Origin: Vibrio chagasii
GTDB lineage: Bacteria; Pseudomonadota; Gammaproteobacteria; Enterobacterales; Vibrionaceae
Reading direction: 5' to 3'
DNA length: 64,000 nucleotides
Assembly (NCBI GenBank): GCA_041879415.1
Contig: CP090851.1
Coordinates: 372,001-436,000, forward strand
This document shows positions 8,098 to 20,233 of the stretch, piece after piece. The notes under the pieces are model-generated. The model ran no database searches. It was not told the origin of the DNA and saw only the letters and a list, made by a program, of their open reading frames with translations. Both the position numbers and the translations under genes were made by a program. Within the stretch, counting starts at the first letter, position 1, and every line of letters begins with the position of its first letter.

Positions 8098-9231
8098 ATG
8101 GCTATAACTGTTAATACTAATGTCTCAGCGCTGGTGGCTCAGAGGAATCTCTCTAATGCCAATAACATGCTGAACCAATCTTTGGAGCGCTTGGCTTCAG
8201 GGAGTCGTATTAATAGCGCCAAAGACGATGCTGCAGGCCTTCAAATCTCCAACCGTTTAGAAGCGCAGATGAGTGGTATTGATGTCGCTGTTCGCAATGC
8301 GAATGATGGTATATCCATTATGCAAACTGCCGAAGGCGCGATGAACGAAACCACTAATATCATGCAACGTATGCGTGACTTGTCACTGCAAGCTAGTAAT
8401 GGTTCGAACAGCCAATCGGAAAGAACGGCCATTCAAGAGGAGATTACCGCATTAAACGATGAACTAAATCGTATCGCAGAGACGACGTCATTTGGGGGCA
8501 AAAAACTCCTCAATGGTAGCTTTGGTAGTACGTCGTTTCAGATTGGTGGCAGCTCAGGCGAGGCGGTTCAAATCGGTCTCAAAAGCATGCGTACTGATGA
8601 CATCAATATGGGCGGTTTTAGTTATGTCGCGAATGGTATGGCCAATGACTCGTGGGCAGTGAAATCAAACCAGAATGATATGACGATGTCGTTTACCGAT
8701 CGTTTTGGTCAGCCTCAAGAGATCACCATTAATGCGAAAGTTGGCGACGATATTGAAGAGTTGGCGACATACATCAATGGTCAAACGGATCTAGTCTCAG
8801 CTTCGGTTAATGATGATGGACAGCTTCAGATCTACATGTCTGGTGAGGATACCTCTGGCACCATCTCTTTCTCTGGTTCACTTGCTAGTGAGCTGTCGAT
8901 GTCGGCGGGGTACTATGAGTCGGTGAATGACATCAATGTGACCGATGTGGGTGGGGCGCAGCGTGCTGTCTCTATTCTAGATACTGCGATGAAGTATGTG
9001 GATAGCCATCGCTCTGAACTAGGTGCGATGCAAAACCGCTTTGACCACGCCATTAACAACCTTGAAAACGTTCATGAAAACTTGGCGACTTCAAACAGTC
9101 GAATCAAAGATACCGATTACGCTAAAGAAACCACTCAAATGCTGAAACAGCAAATTCTTCAGCAAGTGAGCACCACCATTCTGGCTCAAGCGAAGCAAGC
9201 GCCAAATCTTGCTTTAACCTTATTAGGTTAA
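8098..9231 (+). CDS. Flagellin (polar flagellum filament subunit), paralog 1
   Basis: A 377-residue flagellin. Residues 1-140 hold the conserved D0/D1 helices ([49 protein letters not shown]). The central part, about 175-290, is the variable surface domain. The end ([26 protein letters not shown]) is the C-terminal D0/D1. No signal peptide, as expected for export through the flagellar pore. Its codon use is clearly less optimised than that of the next flagellin, suggesting a lower-expressed minor subunit. A sigma-28 promoter lies just upstream. No flagellar chaperone, cap or hook gene is nearby, so the locus is separate from the main flagellar clusters. Confidence 0.95.
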   Translation: MAITVNTNVSALVAQRNLSNANNMLNQSLERLASGSRINSAKDDAAGLQISNRLEAQMSGIDVAVRNANDGISIMQTAEGAMNETTNIMQRMRDLSLQASNGSNSQSERTAIQEEITALNDELNRIAETTSFGGKKLLNGSFGSTSFQIGGSSGEAVQIGLKSMRTDDINMGGFSYVANGMANDSWAVKSNQNDMTMSFTDRFGQPQEITINAKVGDDIEELATYINGQTDLVSASVNDDGQLQIYMSGEDTSGTISFSGSLASELSMSAGYYESVNDINVTDVGGAQRAVSILDTAMKYVDSHRSELGAMQNRFDHAINNLENVHENLATSNSRIKDTDYAKETTQMLKQQILQQVSTTILAQAKQAPNLALTLLG

Positions 9232-9364
9232 TAAAAATACAAAACCTCACTCGACTGACTTCTCGACAACTTTAGCGTTTTTCTTATCTTTTTTTGATAA
9301 TTTTACTACCAGTCACGCTTTCCTATCCTTTATCGCTATTTCTTTAATTTTATTGTTTTTTTCC

Positions 9365-9391
9365 TAAAGGTTTCGCCAATTACGCCGTTAT
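9365..9391 (+). promoter_or_regulatory. Sigma-28 (FliA) promoter of the second flagellin gene
   Basis: TAAAGGTT (9365-9372), an 11-base spacer and GCCGTTAT (9384-9391) closely match the sigma-28 consensus. Transcription would start near 9398, leaving a leader of about 75 bases. Confidence 0.8.
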
Positions 9392-9417
9392 TAAAAGTAA
9401 CTTTGAGAGAACTACTT

Positions 9418-9440
9418 GGTTTTCCGAGACGTCGGAAACC
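9418..9440 (+). other. Hairpin in the 5' leader of the second flagellin gene
   Basis: TTCCGA and TCGGAA pair across a GACG loop, extended by GGTT/ACC with a one-base bulge. It is placed between the sigma-28 start and the ribosome site; it could stabilise the mRNA or be a regulator target (inference). Confidence 0.5.
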
Positions 9441-9472
9441 GCAATACCGGAAAATCAATTGGAGAAATCACC

Positions 9473-10606
9473 ATGGCAGTGAATGTAAATACCAACGTTT
9501 CAGCGATGACAGCGCAACGTTACCTAAACAACGCGAACAGCGCACAACAAACATCAATGGAGCGTCTAGCTTCTGGCTCTAAAATCAACAGCGCAAAAGA
9601 CGATGCTGCGGGCCTACAAATCTCTAACCGTTTGAACGTTCAAAGCCGCGGCCTAGACGTTGCTGTTCGTAACGCGAACGACGGTATCTCTATTGCACAA
9701 ACCGCTGAAGGTGCAATGAACGAGACAACTAACATCCTGCAACGTATGCGTGATCTTTCTCTACAATCTTCAAACGGCTCAAACTCAAAAGCTGAGCGTG
9801 TAGCGATTCAAGAAGAAGTAACAGCACTGAACGACGAGCTAAACCGTATCGCGGAAACGACGTCTTTTGGTGGCAACAAGCTGCTTAACGGTACTTACGG
9901 AACACAATCATTCCAAATCGGTGCGGATAACGGCGAAGCGGTAATGCTGAACCTGAAAGATATGCGCTCTGATAACGCTCAGATGGGTGGTAAGAGCTAC
10001 CAAACTGAGAACGCTAAAGACAAAGACTGGAACGTACAAGCGGGTTCAAACGACCTAAAACTATCGTTCACAGATAACTTTGGTCAAGCTCAAGAAATCG
10101 ACATCAGCGCAAAAGCGGGCGACGACATCGAAGAGCTAGCGACATACATCAACGGTCAACAAGATTCTGTGAAAGCGTCTGTAACTGAAGACGGTAAGCT
10201 ACAAATGTTTGCTGGTAACAACAAAGTAAGCGGTGATGTGTCTTTCTCTGGTGGTCTTGCTGGCGAGCTAGGCATTCAAGCATCTAAAGAAGTGACGGTT
10301 GATACTATTGACGTAACGTCTGTTGGCGGTGCACAAGAGTCTGTAGCAATCATCGATGCGGCACTTAAGTACGTAGACAGCCACCGTGCAGAGTTGGGTG
10401 CTTTCCAAAACCGTTTCGACCACGCAATCAGCAACTTAGACAACATTAACGAGAACGTTAACGCATCTAAGAGCCGTATTAAAGATACCGACTTCGCGAA
10501 AGAAACGACTCAGATGACTAAGTCTCAGATCCTTTCTCAAGCTTCAAGCTCGATTCTTGCTCAAGCGAAGCAAGCTCCGAACTCGGCACTTAGCCTACTA
10601 GGCTAA
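9473..10606 (+). CDS. Flagellin (polar flagellum filament subunit), paralog 2
   Basis: A 377-residue flagellin closely related to the preceding one. It begins [20 protein letters not shown] and ends SALSLLG. The ATG at 9473 has a GGAG site 7 bases upstream; an earlier TTG in frame would add 19 non-flagellin residues and is rejected. From memory the sequence resembles V. cholerae FlaC more than FlaA, but I do not assign a symbol. Codon choice is strongly biased towards preferred codons (CGT, AAC, GAC, CTA), as for very abundant proteins. D0/D1 helices flank a variable domain at about residues 175-290. It has its own sigma-28 promoter and terminator. Confidence 0.96.
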   Translation: MAVNVNTNVSAMTAQRYLNNANSAQQTSMERLASGSKINSAKDDAAGLQISNRLNVQSRGLDVAVRNANDGISIAQTAEGAMNETTNILQRMRDLSLQSSNGSNSKAERVAIQEEVTALNDELNRIAETTSFGGNKLLNGTYGTQSFQIGADNGEAVMLNLKDMRSDNAQMGGKSYQTENAKDKDWNVQAGSNDLKLSFTDNFGQAQEIDISAKAGDDIEELATYINGQQDSVKASVTEDGKLQMFAGNNKVSGDVSFSGGLAGELGIQASKEVTVDTIDVTSVGGAQESVAIIDAALKYVDSHRAELGAFQNRFDHAISNLDNINENVNASKSRIKDTDFAKETTQMTKSQILSQASSSILAQAKQAPNSALSLLG

Positions 10607-10703
10607 TCGATTAAAAAGCCACGTTGACTATAAGCGTTGTTGAGACAAAGCGTTAACGTAAGGCCTCCACAAATTAGCTCGTGGTGAGAGATGAGCGCTA
10701 AAC

Positions 10704-10727
10704 AAACCCAGCTTCGGCTGGGTTTTT
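10704..10727 (+). terminator. Terminator of the second flagellin gene
   Basis: AAACCCAGC and GCTGGGTTT form a 9-bp stem around a TTCG tetraloop, followed by T residues. Confidence 0.9.
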
Positions 10728-10789
10728 GCTTTTCTGTGAATGGCAAAAGTGTGCTTTCAAGGTTCTAATTAGGGTTGTGGGTACCAAGC

Positions 10790-11190
10790 GAGATTCCCTA
10801 TCTCGGTCGTCCCTCCCGGTAGGGAATGACGGGAATTGGACGATGATGATCTTATTGCTTTGTAAAATGAGTACGATTGGTTTGAGCAAATAATGGCTCA
10901 GTAAAAAAGGATTTTAACGTTATTCCATAACCGAGTAGAACTAGGAATCAGGAGTTTCGCTTTTAAAGAGAGGTTAGTATTTCAGGCTTCTTTTTCGGAT
11001 TCGTGACGTTTTCATAAGTTAGTTGAGAACTAATCGCCATTCCAGAATTGAGTAGAACGAGATTTAAGGGAACTGTTTCTTAAGAGGAGACTCTTTCGAA
11101 ATTAGGAAGGTAAAGGTACTTATCTGTACATCAGCTCAACTGAACTTCCGTCATCCCAGAATCGAGTCGAGCGAGATATCAGGGATCTAT
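10790..11190. repeat. Cluster of degenerate palindromic intergenic repeats
   Basis: The gap between the second flagellin gene and crr has no gene. It holds several copies of one repeat family at different stages of decay. The best (10790-10832) has perfect arms ATTCCCTA (10793-10800) and TAGGGAAT (10820-10827) and ends in GACGG. A second recognisable copy in the other orientation is at 11148-11190 (CCGTCATCCC ... GGGATCT). Eroded copies lie near 10920-10952 and 11036-11073. The same element recurs at 58639-58855. Role unknown; probably REP/MITE-like. Confidence 0.7.
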
Positions 11191-11282
11191 ATTCGTGAAA
11201 GGGTGCTGCAAAATAGGGGGAATTTTACTGACTGAGAGGGGTAAAGTAATTGGTCGCCCGGCATGTGAATATAACAGGCACA

Positions 11283-11311
11283 AAAAACGCCACCCTTAGG
11301 TAGCGTTTTTA
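11283..11311 (-). terminator. Terminator of the ptsHI-crr operon
   Basis: Read on the minus strand, AAAACGCTACC and GGTGGCGTTTT form the stem around a TAAG loop. It lies 24 bases beyond the crr stop. Confidence 0.75.
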
Positions 11312-11334
11312 TTAAAGCAGATAAGTAATCGAGA

Positions 11335-11844
11335 TTACTTAGTTACTTTAAGAACTGGAGTTTCACCAACAGTTACAGAACCAGAAAGCTTGTTCAGCTC
11401 TTTGATTTCGTCCATGTTAGAGATAACAACTGGAGTAAGCGTAGATTTCGCTTTCTCTTCTAGAAGCGCTAGGTCGAAAGTGATGATAGTGTCACCAGCT
11501 TTAACAGATTGACCTTCTTCAGCTACGCGAGTGAAGCCTTCGCCTTTAAGTTCAACAGTATCGATACCGAAGTGAACGAAAAGCTCAACACCGTCGTCAG
11601 ACTCGATAGAGAATGCGTGGTTAGTTTCGAAGATCTTACCGATAGTACCGTTAACTGGAGCTACCATTTTGTCGCCAGCTGGTTTGATCGCGATGCCGTC
11701 ACCAACGATTTTCTCAGCGAAAACTACATCTGGCACATCTTCGATGTTTACGATTTCACCAGAAAGAGGTGCGATGATTTCGATTGCACCAGCATCAGCG
11801 CTGTCATCAGATACAAGCTTTTTCAGTTTGTCAAACAGACCCAT
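11335..11844 (-). CDS. crr: PTS glucose-specific phosphocarrier IIA(Glc)
   Basis: A 169-residue cytoplasmic IIA protein that receives phosphate from HPr and passes it to glucose-class IIB domains; unphosphorylated, it blocks other permeases, and phosphorylated it activates adenylate cyclase. The two active-site histidines are in NHAFSIES and the phospho-acceptor [10 protein letters not shown]. Length and the amphipathic start [14 protein letters not shown] match the enteric protein. It is third in the ptsH-ptsI-crr operon. It is probably also the IIA partner for NagE at 47.2 kb, which lacks its own IIA domain. Confidence 0.97.
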   Translation of the reverse strand: MGLFDKLKKLVSDDSADAGAIEIIAPLSGEIVNIEDVPDVVFAEKIVGDGIAIKPAGDKMVAPVNGTIGKIFETNHAFSIESDDGVELFVHFGIDTVELKGEGFTRVAEEGQSVKAGDTIITFDLALLEEKAKSTLTPVVISNMDEIKELNKLSGSVTVGETPVLKVTK

Positions 11845-11950
11845 TGTGTCATGCTCCTAACGTTTAGTTTTATTCTGTAGAATATACTATACCAATCTAA
11901 CAAATTAGACGACTATTTTTAGCCGTCTAACTCTATTAAGAATTTGGCGA

Positions 11951-13675
11951 TTACTGAGATTTCTCAGCGATGAATTTTTCTACGCAAGCTTCAATTTCAG
12001 CAGCTGTAGGTAGAGATAGTGCTTCGTCAGCCATAGCTTTAACTTCTGCGAAGTTAGAGTTACGGATTACTTTCTTAACTTTAGGGATAGAGATGCCGCT
12101 CATTGAGAACTCATCTAGGCCCATACCAAGAAGAAGCAGTGTTGCACGCTCATCACCAGCAAGCTCACCACACATACCAGTCCACTTACCTTCAGCGTGT
12201 GATGCGTCGATCACTTGCTTGATTACTGTAAGAACAGCAGGAGATAGCGGGTTGTATAGGTGAGAAATCATTTCGTTACCACGGTCTACCGCAAGAGTGT
12301 ATTGCGTTAGGTCGTTAGTACCGATAGAGAAGAAAGATACTTCTTTCGCTAGGTGGTGTGCGATTGCAGCTGCTGCTGGAGTCTCAACCATTACGCCGAT
12401 TTCGATGTTTTCATCGAAAGCTAGGCCTTCAGCGCGAAGTTCAGCTTTGTACTCTTCGATTGCTTTCTTCAGTTCACGGATCTCTTCAACAGAAATGATC
12501 ATTGGGAACATGATGCGTAGTTTACCGTGTGCAGATGCACGTAGGATACCACGTAGTTGGTCACGTAGGATTTCACGACGATCCAAGCTGATACGTACTG
12601 CACGCCAGCCTAGGAACGGGTTCATCTCTTGTGGAAGATCCATGTATGGTAGATCTTTATCGCCACCGATATCCATAGTACGGATGATCACTGACTCACC
12701 GTTCATTGCTTCAGCTACTTCTTTGTAAGCAACGTATTGCTCTTCTTCAGTAGGAAGTGCGTCACGGTCCATGAATAGGAATTCAGTACGGTACAGACCA
12801 ACGCCTTCACCGCCATTACGCAGGATACCGTCACAGTCTTTTACTGTACCGATGTTGCCGCAAACTTCTACACGGTGACCGTCTAGAGTTTCAGCATGCA
12901 AATCTTTTAGTTTTGCTAGCTCAGCCGCTTCTGCTTCGAAATCTGCTTTGATTTTCTTAGCTTCTGCTAGTTCAGCTTCAGAAGGGTTGATGATGATCTT
13001 GTTGTTCATCGCGTCTAGCACAAGCATGTCGCCGTTCTTAACTTGCTTAGTGATATCGTTAGTACCAACGATAGCTGGAAGCTCAAGAGAACGTGCCATG
13101 ATTGAAGTATGGGATGTACGACCGCCGATGTCACAAGCGAAACCAAGAACGTAGTCTAGGTTGATTTGTGCAGTTTCAGATGGTGTTAGGTCGTAAGCTA
13201 CTAGGATAACTTCTTCACTGATGTCTGATAGAGACACAATGTTGATGCCTAGTGCGTTTTTAACGAAACGAGTACCGATATCACGGATATCAGTTGCACG
13301 TTCTTTTAGGTACTCATCATCAAGAGATTCAAGCGCACAAGCTTGCTCTTCGATCACAGTGTGGATCGCGTTGTCTGCGTGCATTTTTTCTTTCTTGATG
13401 AGTGCTAAAATCTCTTCTTCTAGCTCTTCATCTTCAAGCAGCATGATGTGGCCTTCAAAGATTGCTTCTTTTTCTTCGCCAAAAGTTTCAAGTGCTTTTT
13501 GCTTAACAACTTCAAGTTGTTGAGCTGATTTGTTACGAGCGTCAAAGAAACGCTGTACTTCTGCTTCAACTTGGTCGTCAGAGATAGATTGAGTGTTTAG
13601 GACAATTTCATCTTCTTGAAGTAGTAGTGCTTTACCGAAAGCAATACCAGGAGATGCTAGGATGCCTGAAATCAT
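11951..13675 (-). CDS. ptsI: PTS enzyme I (phosphoenolpyruvate-protein phosphotransferase)
   Basis: A 574-residue cytoplasmic kinase that takes phosphate from phosphoenolpyruvate and passes it to HPr. The phospho-histidine is in [13 protein letters not shown]. The PEP-binding barrel follows, with [11 protein letters not shown], the [13 protein letters not shown] segment and [10 protein letters not shown] carrying the conserved catalytic Cys. The start [17 protein letters not shown] is the standard one. It lies between ptsH and crr on the same strand, with gaps of about 136 and 106 bases. There is no truncation or frameshift. Confidence 0.98.
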   Translation of the reverse strand: MISGILASPGIAFGKALLLQEDEIVLNTQSISDDQVEAEVQRFFDARNKSAQQLEVVKQKALETFGEEKEAIFEGHIMLLEDEELEEEILALIKKEKMHADNAIHTVIEEQACALESLDDEYLKERATDIRDIGTRFVKNALGINIVSLSDISEEVILVAYDLTPSETAQINLDYVLGFACDIGGRTSHTSIMARSLELPAIVGTNDITKQVKNGDMLVLDAMNNKIIINPSEAELAEAKKIKADFEAEAAELAKLKDLHAETLDGHRVEVCGNIGTVKDCDGILRNGGEGVGLYRTEFLFMDRDALPTEEEQYVAYKEVAEAMNGESVIIRTMDIGGDKDLPYMDLPQEMNPFLGWRAVRISLDRREILRDQLRGILRASAHGKLRIMFPMIISVEEIRELKKAIEEYKAELRAEGLAFDENIEIGVMVETPAAAAIAHHLAKEVSFFSIGTNDLTQYTLAVDRGNEMISHLYNPLSPAVLTVIKQVIDASHAEGKWTGMCGELAGDERATLLLLGMGLDEFSMSGISIPKVKKVIRNSNFAEVKAMADEALSLPTAAEIEACVEKFIAEKSQ

Positions 13676-13811
13676 AGCCTTACCTTAGTTGTTCAACTGT
13701 AAACGGGAGAGTGTGTGACTTTAAGTCGTCGACTAATGTCGCGCTTATTCCTATCTATTTCGAACAAAGCCACTTTGCTATGCAAAATGGCTTTGAAAGA
13801 AGGAGACCGTA

Positions 13812-14069
13812 TTAGTGTAGTTGATCCATAAGAGCAACTAGGTGGTCAACTGCTTGCTGAGCTTGAGGACCTTCAGCTGAAATAGTTACGTTAGTACCTT
13901 TTACTAGGCCTAAAGTTTGTAGTTTGAACAGGCTTTTCGCGCTAGCGCTTTTGCCGTTAGAAGTCACTGTGATGTCAGCGTCGAAAGATTTTGCTTCTTT
14001 AACGAACTGTGCAGCTGGACGAGTGTGAAGACCGTTTTCTGCTGTGATTTCTACTTGCTTCTCGTACAT
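13812..14069 (-). CDS. ptsH: PTS phosphocarrier protein HPr
   Basis: An 85-residue histidine phosphocarrier. The phosphorylation site is His15 in [10 protein letters not shown], and the serine region is [16 protein letters not shown]. It moves phosphate from enzyme I to all IIA domains. It is first in the operon ptsH-ptsI-crr; the 300 bases upstream to cysK contain an Mlc-type operator about 190 bases before the start and the cysK terminator. Confidence 0.98.
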   Translation of the reverse strand: MYEKQVEITAENGLHTRPAAQFVKEAKSFDADITVTSNGKSASAKSLFKLQTLGLVKGTNVTISAEGPQAQQAVDHLVALMDQLH

Positions 14070-14256
14070 TTTATATACCCCAATTAATTTATTTTTTGTA
14101 AGTTTGTAACCAGTTTAGCTTAACTGCTTTAGCCCAAATGCGCTAGAGGCTAGTACGCCATGTTCGTGTTAGAACTTAGACTGGTTATAAATTTTTATCC
14201 AGCCATGGTCATCTTTTGTTGAGGACTCACGACCTTCAGAATCTGTTTATTGCTTC

Positions 14257-14281
14257 TTTTATTTTGAAGCGAAAAATAAAA
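14257..14281 (-). promoter_or_regulatory. Mlc-type operator upstream of ptsH
   Basis: TTTTATTTT (14257-14265) and AAAATAAAA (14273-14281) are perfect 9-bp inverted arms around a 7-base centre (GAAGCGA). This is the spacing and sequence of Mlc/NagC-family operators. A/T at the positions flanking the core favours Mlc over NagC by the known E. coli rule. Confidence 0.65.
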
Positions 14282-14316
14282 CAGACCCGATATTACCAAA
14301 GGTGGGGCAGGGATCA

Positions 14317-14346
14317 ACAAAAAAGCCCCTAAACGGGGCTTTTTTG
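14317..14346 (-). terminator. cysK terminator, potentially bidirectional
   Basis: AGCCCC (14324-14329) and GGGGCT (14335-14340) form a stem with A-runs and T-runs on both sides. It lies 26 bases past the cysK stop. Confidence 0.85.
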
Positions 14347-14371
14347 GACGAAAAATTGATTTGACCACATA

Positions 14372-15340
14372 TTATTGTTGGTTCTCTTTTTCCGTAAAGA
14401 TACCTGCAAATAGCGCTGTACTTAGGTAACGCTCACCAGAGCTTGGAAGTACAGTTACAATAGTTTTTCCTGCAAATTCAGGGAGTTCAGCAATTCTGTT
14501 CGCGGCTACTACTGCTGCGCCAGAAGAGATACCTGCAAGAATACCTTCTTCTTTCATTAGTCGCTGAGCCATTTCAATTGCTTCTTCAGAAGTTACTGAC
14601 TCGACGCGATCGATAAGTTCTAAATCTAAGTTTCCAGGGATGAAACCTGCGCCGATACCTTGGATTTTGTGCGGAGCTGGTTTGATTTCTTCACCTGCAA
14701 GCGCTTGTGCAATTACTGGAGATTCTGCTGGCTCTACTGCTACAGAAGTGATGGCTTTGCCTTTTTCACCTTTAATGTAACGACTTGTACCAGTGATAGT
14801 ACCACCTGTACCTACACCAGCTACAAACACGTCAATTTCGCCGTCTGTTGCTTCCCAGATTTCAGGACCGGTTGTTTGCTCGTGAATTTGTGGGTTAGCT
14901 GGGTTGTTGAATTGTTGTAGTAGTAGGTATTTGTCTGGGTCTGAAGCAACAATTTCTTCTGCTTTAGCAATCGCGCCATTCATGCCTTTTGGTGCTTCAG
15001 TTAGAACTAGGTTTGCGCCCAGTGCTTTAAGCAGCTTACGACGTTCTAAGCTCATTGACTCAGGCATAGTTAGCGTAAGTTTGTAACCGCGTGCTGCTGC
15101 TACGAATGCGAGTGCAACGCCTGTGTTACCACTTGTTGGTTCAACTAGTTCGATACCTGGCTTAAGGGTACCTGCTTTTTCTGCTTCCCAGATCATGTTA
15201 GAACCGATACGACACTTAACACTGAAGCTAGGGTTACGAGCTTCGATCTTAGCTAGGACGTTACCTTTGCTTACTTTGTTTAGGCGGACTAGAGGTGTAT
15301 TACCAATCGTTAGGGTGTTGTCTTCGTAGATCTTGCTCAT
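14372..15340 (-). CDS. cysK: Cysteine synthase A (O-acetylserine sulfhydrylase)
   Basis: A PLP enzyme that makes cysteine from O-acetylserine and sulfide. It is 322 residues when started at MSKIYEDN, which has AAGGAA 6 bases upstream; an ATG 15 bases earlier overlaps that ribosome site and is rejected. The PLP lysine region is unusual in wording: the usual P-(S)-x-S-V-K-(D/C)-R is present as [11 protein letters not shown]. The TSGNTG substrate loop and the GTGGTITG phosphate loop are intact. Its neighbour cysZ imports sulfate, matching the enteric order cysZ-cysK-ptsHI-crr. Confidence 0.96.
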   Translation of the reverse strand: MSKIYEDNTLTIGNTPLVRLNKVSKGNVLAKIEARNPSFSVKCRIGSNMIWEAEKAGTLKPGIELVEPTSGNTGVALAFVAAARGYKLTLTMPESMSLERRKLLKALGANLVLTEAPKGMNGAIAKAEEIVASDPDKYLLLQQFNNPANPQIHEQTTGPEIWEATDGEIDVFVAGVGTGGTITGTSRYIKGEKGKAITSVAVEPAESPVIAQALAGEEIKPAPHKIQGIGAGFIPGNLDLELIDRVESVTSEEAIEMAQRLMKEEGILAGISSGAAVVAANRIAELPEFAGKTIVTVLPSSGERYLSTALFAGIFTEKENQQ

Positions 15341-15559
15341 GCGATATTCCTTCATTTAATGACAGCACTAAACGTATGTATATCAATCACTTTACCGTCT
15401 AGTGTCTTTCGATGTTTGTTTAGCTTGAATTTAGATTAAACAAGTTGAAAAAAAGGTAAAAGGATTAAAAAGTTATATCATATAGATATGTAGCAGAATT
15501 GACGCCTATCTACAGTGAAATCAGAACTTCAAATAGATAGGCGAATACAGAGGGGAGGA

Positions 15560-16315
15560 TTAGCGAGAGCGTAGAGCTTGGTCTTTAAATTCAGCAACCC
15601 ACATTGCAGTTGCACCACACACAGCAACCGGCATTACAATAAGGTTGAGAACGGGAATAGTAGTAAACACGGAAACAAGTGCACCAAAGCTATAGCTCTT
15701 ACCTTGTTTTTGTTTCAAATTATTTCTCATTTCATCAAATTTGATTTTATGGTTGTCGAACGGGTAGTCGGCGTATTGAATCGCTAACATCCATGCGGTG
15801 AAGATGAACCATAAAAATGGCGCAACGGTTTGACCGAGTGCAGGAATCAGTAAAAGTAAGAATAAACCGATCGCTTTTGGCAGAACGTAGACAAGCTTGC
15901 GCCATTCTCTTGCTAAAATGCGCGGAGTATCTTTTAAAACATCCAGTAAACCATCGTCATTGACTTTTTTACCGCTAAGCAGCTCTTCGACTTTCTCCGA
16001 GAGTAGTCCGTTGAAGGGAGCAGCAATGAAATTGGCAAGGGTGCTGAAGAAATATGAAAAGGTCGCCAATACGGTTAATACCAATAATGGCCACAAAATA
16101 TATGACAACCAAGATAAGAAGCTCGGTAAACCTTCCATCCAACCTTCAATCCAAGTGTTTAGATTCGAGAAGATATAAAAAAGCGCACCGCCAACGAGTA
16201 ACACGTTAGCAAGAAGAGGAAGCAGTACAAATTTGCGAATGCTCGGAGACAACGCGATCTTTATACCGAAAACAAAATAGCCAAAGCCAGAGCGGGGAAC
16301 AGATTCAATAGTCAT
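15560..16315 (-). CDS. cysZ: Sulfate transporter CysZ
   Basis: A 251-residue inner-membrane protein for sulfate uptake feeding cysteine synthesis. It contains several long hydrophobic helices (about residues 25-50, 68-97, 140-180 and 210-235) and the family segments RSGFGYFVFGIKI near the start and QYADYPFDNHKIKF in the loop after the third helical hairpin. It lies upstream of cysK on the same strand, with a gap of about 220 bases, and divergent from zipA. Confidence 0.93.
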   Translation of the reverse strand: MTIESVPRSGFGYFVFGIKIALSPSIRKFVLLPLLANVLLVGGALFYIFSNLNTWIEGWMEGLPSFLSWLSYILWPLLVLTVLATFSYFFSTLANFIAAPFNGLLSEKVEELLSGKKVNDDGLLDVLKDTPRILAREWRKLVYVLPKAIGLFLLLLIPALGQTVAPFLWFIFTAWMLAIQYADYPFDNHKIKFDEMRNNLKQKQGKSYSFGALVSVFTTIPVLNLIVMPVAVCGATAMWVAEFKDQALRSR

Positions 16316-16543
16316 ATTTAATTAAGGTCACATGTGAATTTGGTTAAATAGCAAACATGTCTAGTGTACTCGACCAAAATTAAGAAAAAAAGCGTGGCGA
16401 AAATCACACCATCTAAGGAACTAATTGTATTAAGTTGTTCTAAAACAGTGGCTACTTTTGATAGAGTAGTGAGATTGGTCAAATTAACCCAACTTAGTGA
16501 CAGCGTCTTTCCGCTAGTTGACTAAGAAAGCTGAGAGCGAAAA

Positions 16544-17605
16544 ATGCAGGAATTGCGATTTGTACTCATTATTGTTGGCGCACTAGCTATCGCCGCATTA
16601 TTGTTCCACGGTTTGTGGACGAGTAAAAAAGAAGGGAAAGCAAAGTTTGGAGATAAGCCACTTGGCAAGCTAGATAATGACAGCTTAGACGATGCTGAAA
16701 CCATCCCAAACCGTTCATTCGCCCCAGAAGATGATTTTGAGATAATCCGAAAAGAGCGTAAAGAGCCGGATTTTGCAGTATCGCCGTCTGCGGCTGATCC
16801 GCTGATCGATTCTGATCCGCTTACAGCACCACAACCAAAAGAAGAGCAACAAGACGATATCGAGTTGAATGATTTGCCTTCTTTCAGTGTTGAAGACCCT
16901 ATCAAGGTTGATAGCGAACCGGAACATGTTGAACAAACGGTTGAACCAGAGGTTCCTAGCTTCGAACTGACCGATGAGCAAAAAGAAAGCCATGCAGGTT
17001 TTAAAGAGCAGTACGGTTCTTTTGAAGAAGTTGCAGCTGAACAAGTTGAAGAGCCTGTAGTCGCAAGTGAGCCAATGGCTTCACAACAAACTTTTACTGC
17101 AAGTGAACCATTCGCAGCAAAAGAAAGTGTTGCTCCACAAGCAGCAGCTCCTGTTGAAGAGACAAAGCAAGATGAAGAGTTAGGCTTAGAGGTTATTGTC
17201 CTCAATGTTCACTGTGCTGGAGAGATCCCATTTGTTGGTACTGAACTTTTCCGCAGCATGGAGAACAATGGCTTAACCTACGGTGAGATGTCTATTTACC
17301 ACTGCTTTGCACAATCAGCTGATGAGCCTAAGGTTATCTTCAGTGTCGCGAACATGATGCAGCCTGGTACTTTAGAGCATGATGATCCAGCTGACTTTAC
17401 GACTAAAGGTATTTCGTTCTTCATGACATTGCCATGCTATGGTCAAGCTGATCAAAACTTCAATGTGATGTTGAGTGCAGCACAGAAGATTGCCGATGAT
17501 ATGGGTGGAAACGTTCTGGATGAATCACGCAACCTAATGACACCAAACCGTTTATCAGACTACCGCAAACAGATTAGGGACTTCATGTCGGCAGCGAACG
17601 CTTAG
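16544..17605 (+). CDS. zipA: Cell division protein ZipA
   Basis: A 353-residue division protein that ties FtsZ to the membrane. The N-terminus is a single membrane helix ([22 protein letters not shown]), followed by a short basic stretch and then a long, acidic, Pro/Glu/Ala-rich unstructured linker (about residues 40-210). The C-terminal FtsZ-binding domain (about 215-350) contains the family segments [18 protein letters not shown] and the final DYRKQIRDF. It precedes ligA, as in enterics. It is divergent from cysZ. Confidence 0.95.
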   Translation: MQELRFVLIIVGALAIAALLFHGLWTSKKEGKAKFGDKPLGKLDNDSLDDAETIPNRSFAPEDDFEIIRKERKEPDFAVSPSAADPLIDSDPLTAPQPKEEQQDDIELNDLPSFSVEDPIKVDSEPEHVEQTVEPEVPSFELTDEQKESHAGFKEQYGSFEEVAAEQVEEPVVASEPMASQQTFTASEPFAAKESVAPQAAAPVEETKQDEELGLEVIVLNVHCAGEIPFVGTELFRSMENNGLTYGEMSIYHCFAQSADEPKVIFSVANMMQPGTLEHDDPADFTTKGISFFMTLPCYGQADQNFNVMLSAAQKIADDMGGNVLDESRNLMTPNRLSDYRKQIRDFMSAANA

Positions 17606-17643
17606 CCATATTGTTTAGCCTAGTAAATAATCTATATTTATAG

Positions 17644-19710
<2,067 letters not shown>

Positions 19711-19733
19711 GTAAATTGAGGTAAAAAAAGCTC

Positions 19734-19766
19734 AAAGGCACTCCTTTTAAGGGAGTGCCTTTTTTG
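19734..19766 (+). terminator. ligA terminator
   Basis: AAGGCACTCC (19735-19744) and GGAGTGCCTT (19752-19761) form a 10-bp stem followed by a T-run. Confidence 0.88.
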
Positions 19767-20233
19767 TATCTGCTATAAAAAGGGTGGCTTTTTAATTGTT
19801 GAGAATTTTGTTCCTATACGAACTACAAAATCAGGACAGTGACGGTGCTCAACATTAATGAAATAGCGTTCTAGTTGTATCAGAAATGCGAGTCATATCT
19901 ATTTTTATAAAAGCTGTTTTTGTTTAAGTTGCTGTTTTATATGGTTTTAGTTGTTGTTGTGTGTGGCCATTCTAATTTATCGATCTGGATCACTAAGTAC
20001 ATGGTAAATTTGCACCAACTCATATTTTTTTAGATGAAAATTAAGTTCTCATTGATCTTTTTGAGGGCGAAGTTAGTCTTAATGCCATGGATGCACGATG
20101 TGTATACCCAGAAAGGAAATAGAGAATTCAGCGTTAAGGATTCTCAAACAAGAAAAGGTATTTCTCTCTACGGCGGCCAACTTTAGGTGGGGAATATTCA
20201 AACAGCTATATCCATTTTTAGGAGTTTTATTCC
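19767..20233 (+). other. Long upstream region of the porin gene
   Basis: About 470 AT-rich bases with no convincing gene. A short open frame at 20098-20328 overlaps the porin start in another frame and has no protein-like features. The stretch probably holds the porin promoter and leader. I see a TGGATCAC half-site resembling part of a CRP site near 19985 but no full palindrome, so no regulator is assigned. Confidence 0.4.

Noticed and set aside
9416..9472. Extended start of the second flagellin
   Set aside because: Would begin with TTG and add 19 residues unlike any flagellin N-terminus, and it overlaps the leader hairpin.
12297..12728. Plus-strand frame over ptsI
   Set aside because: Antisense shadow of a strongly biased gene; ptsI is complete on the other strand.
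16522..17205. Long minus-strand open frame (227 residues) over zipA
   Set aside because: It is a Ser-rich antisense shadow of the repetitive acidic linker of ZipA, with no ribosome site or recognisable domain.
19975..20000. Full CRP site upstream of the porin gene
   Set aside because: Only a half-site (GGATCAC) could be matched; the other arm is absent.
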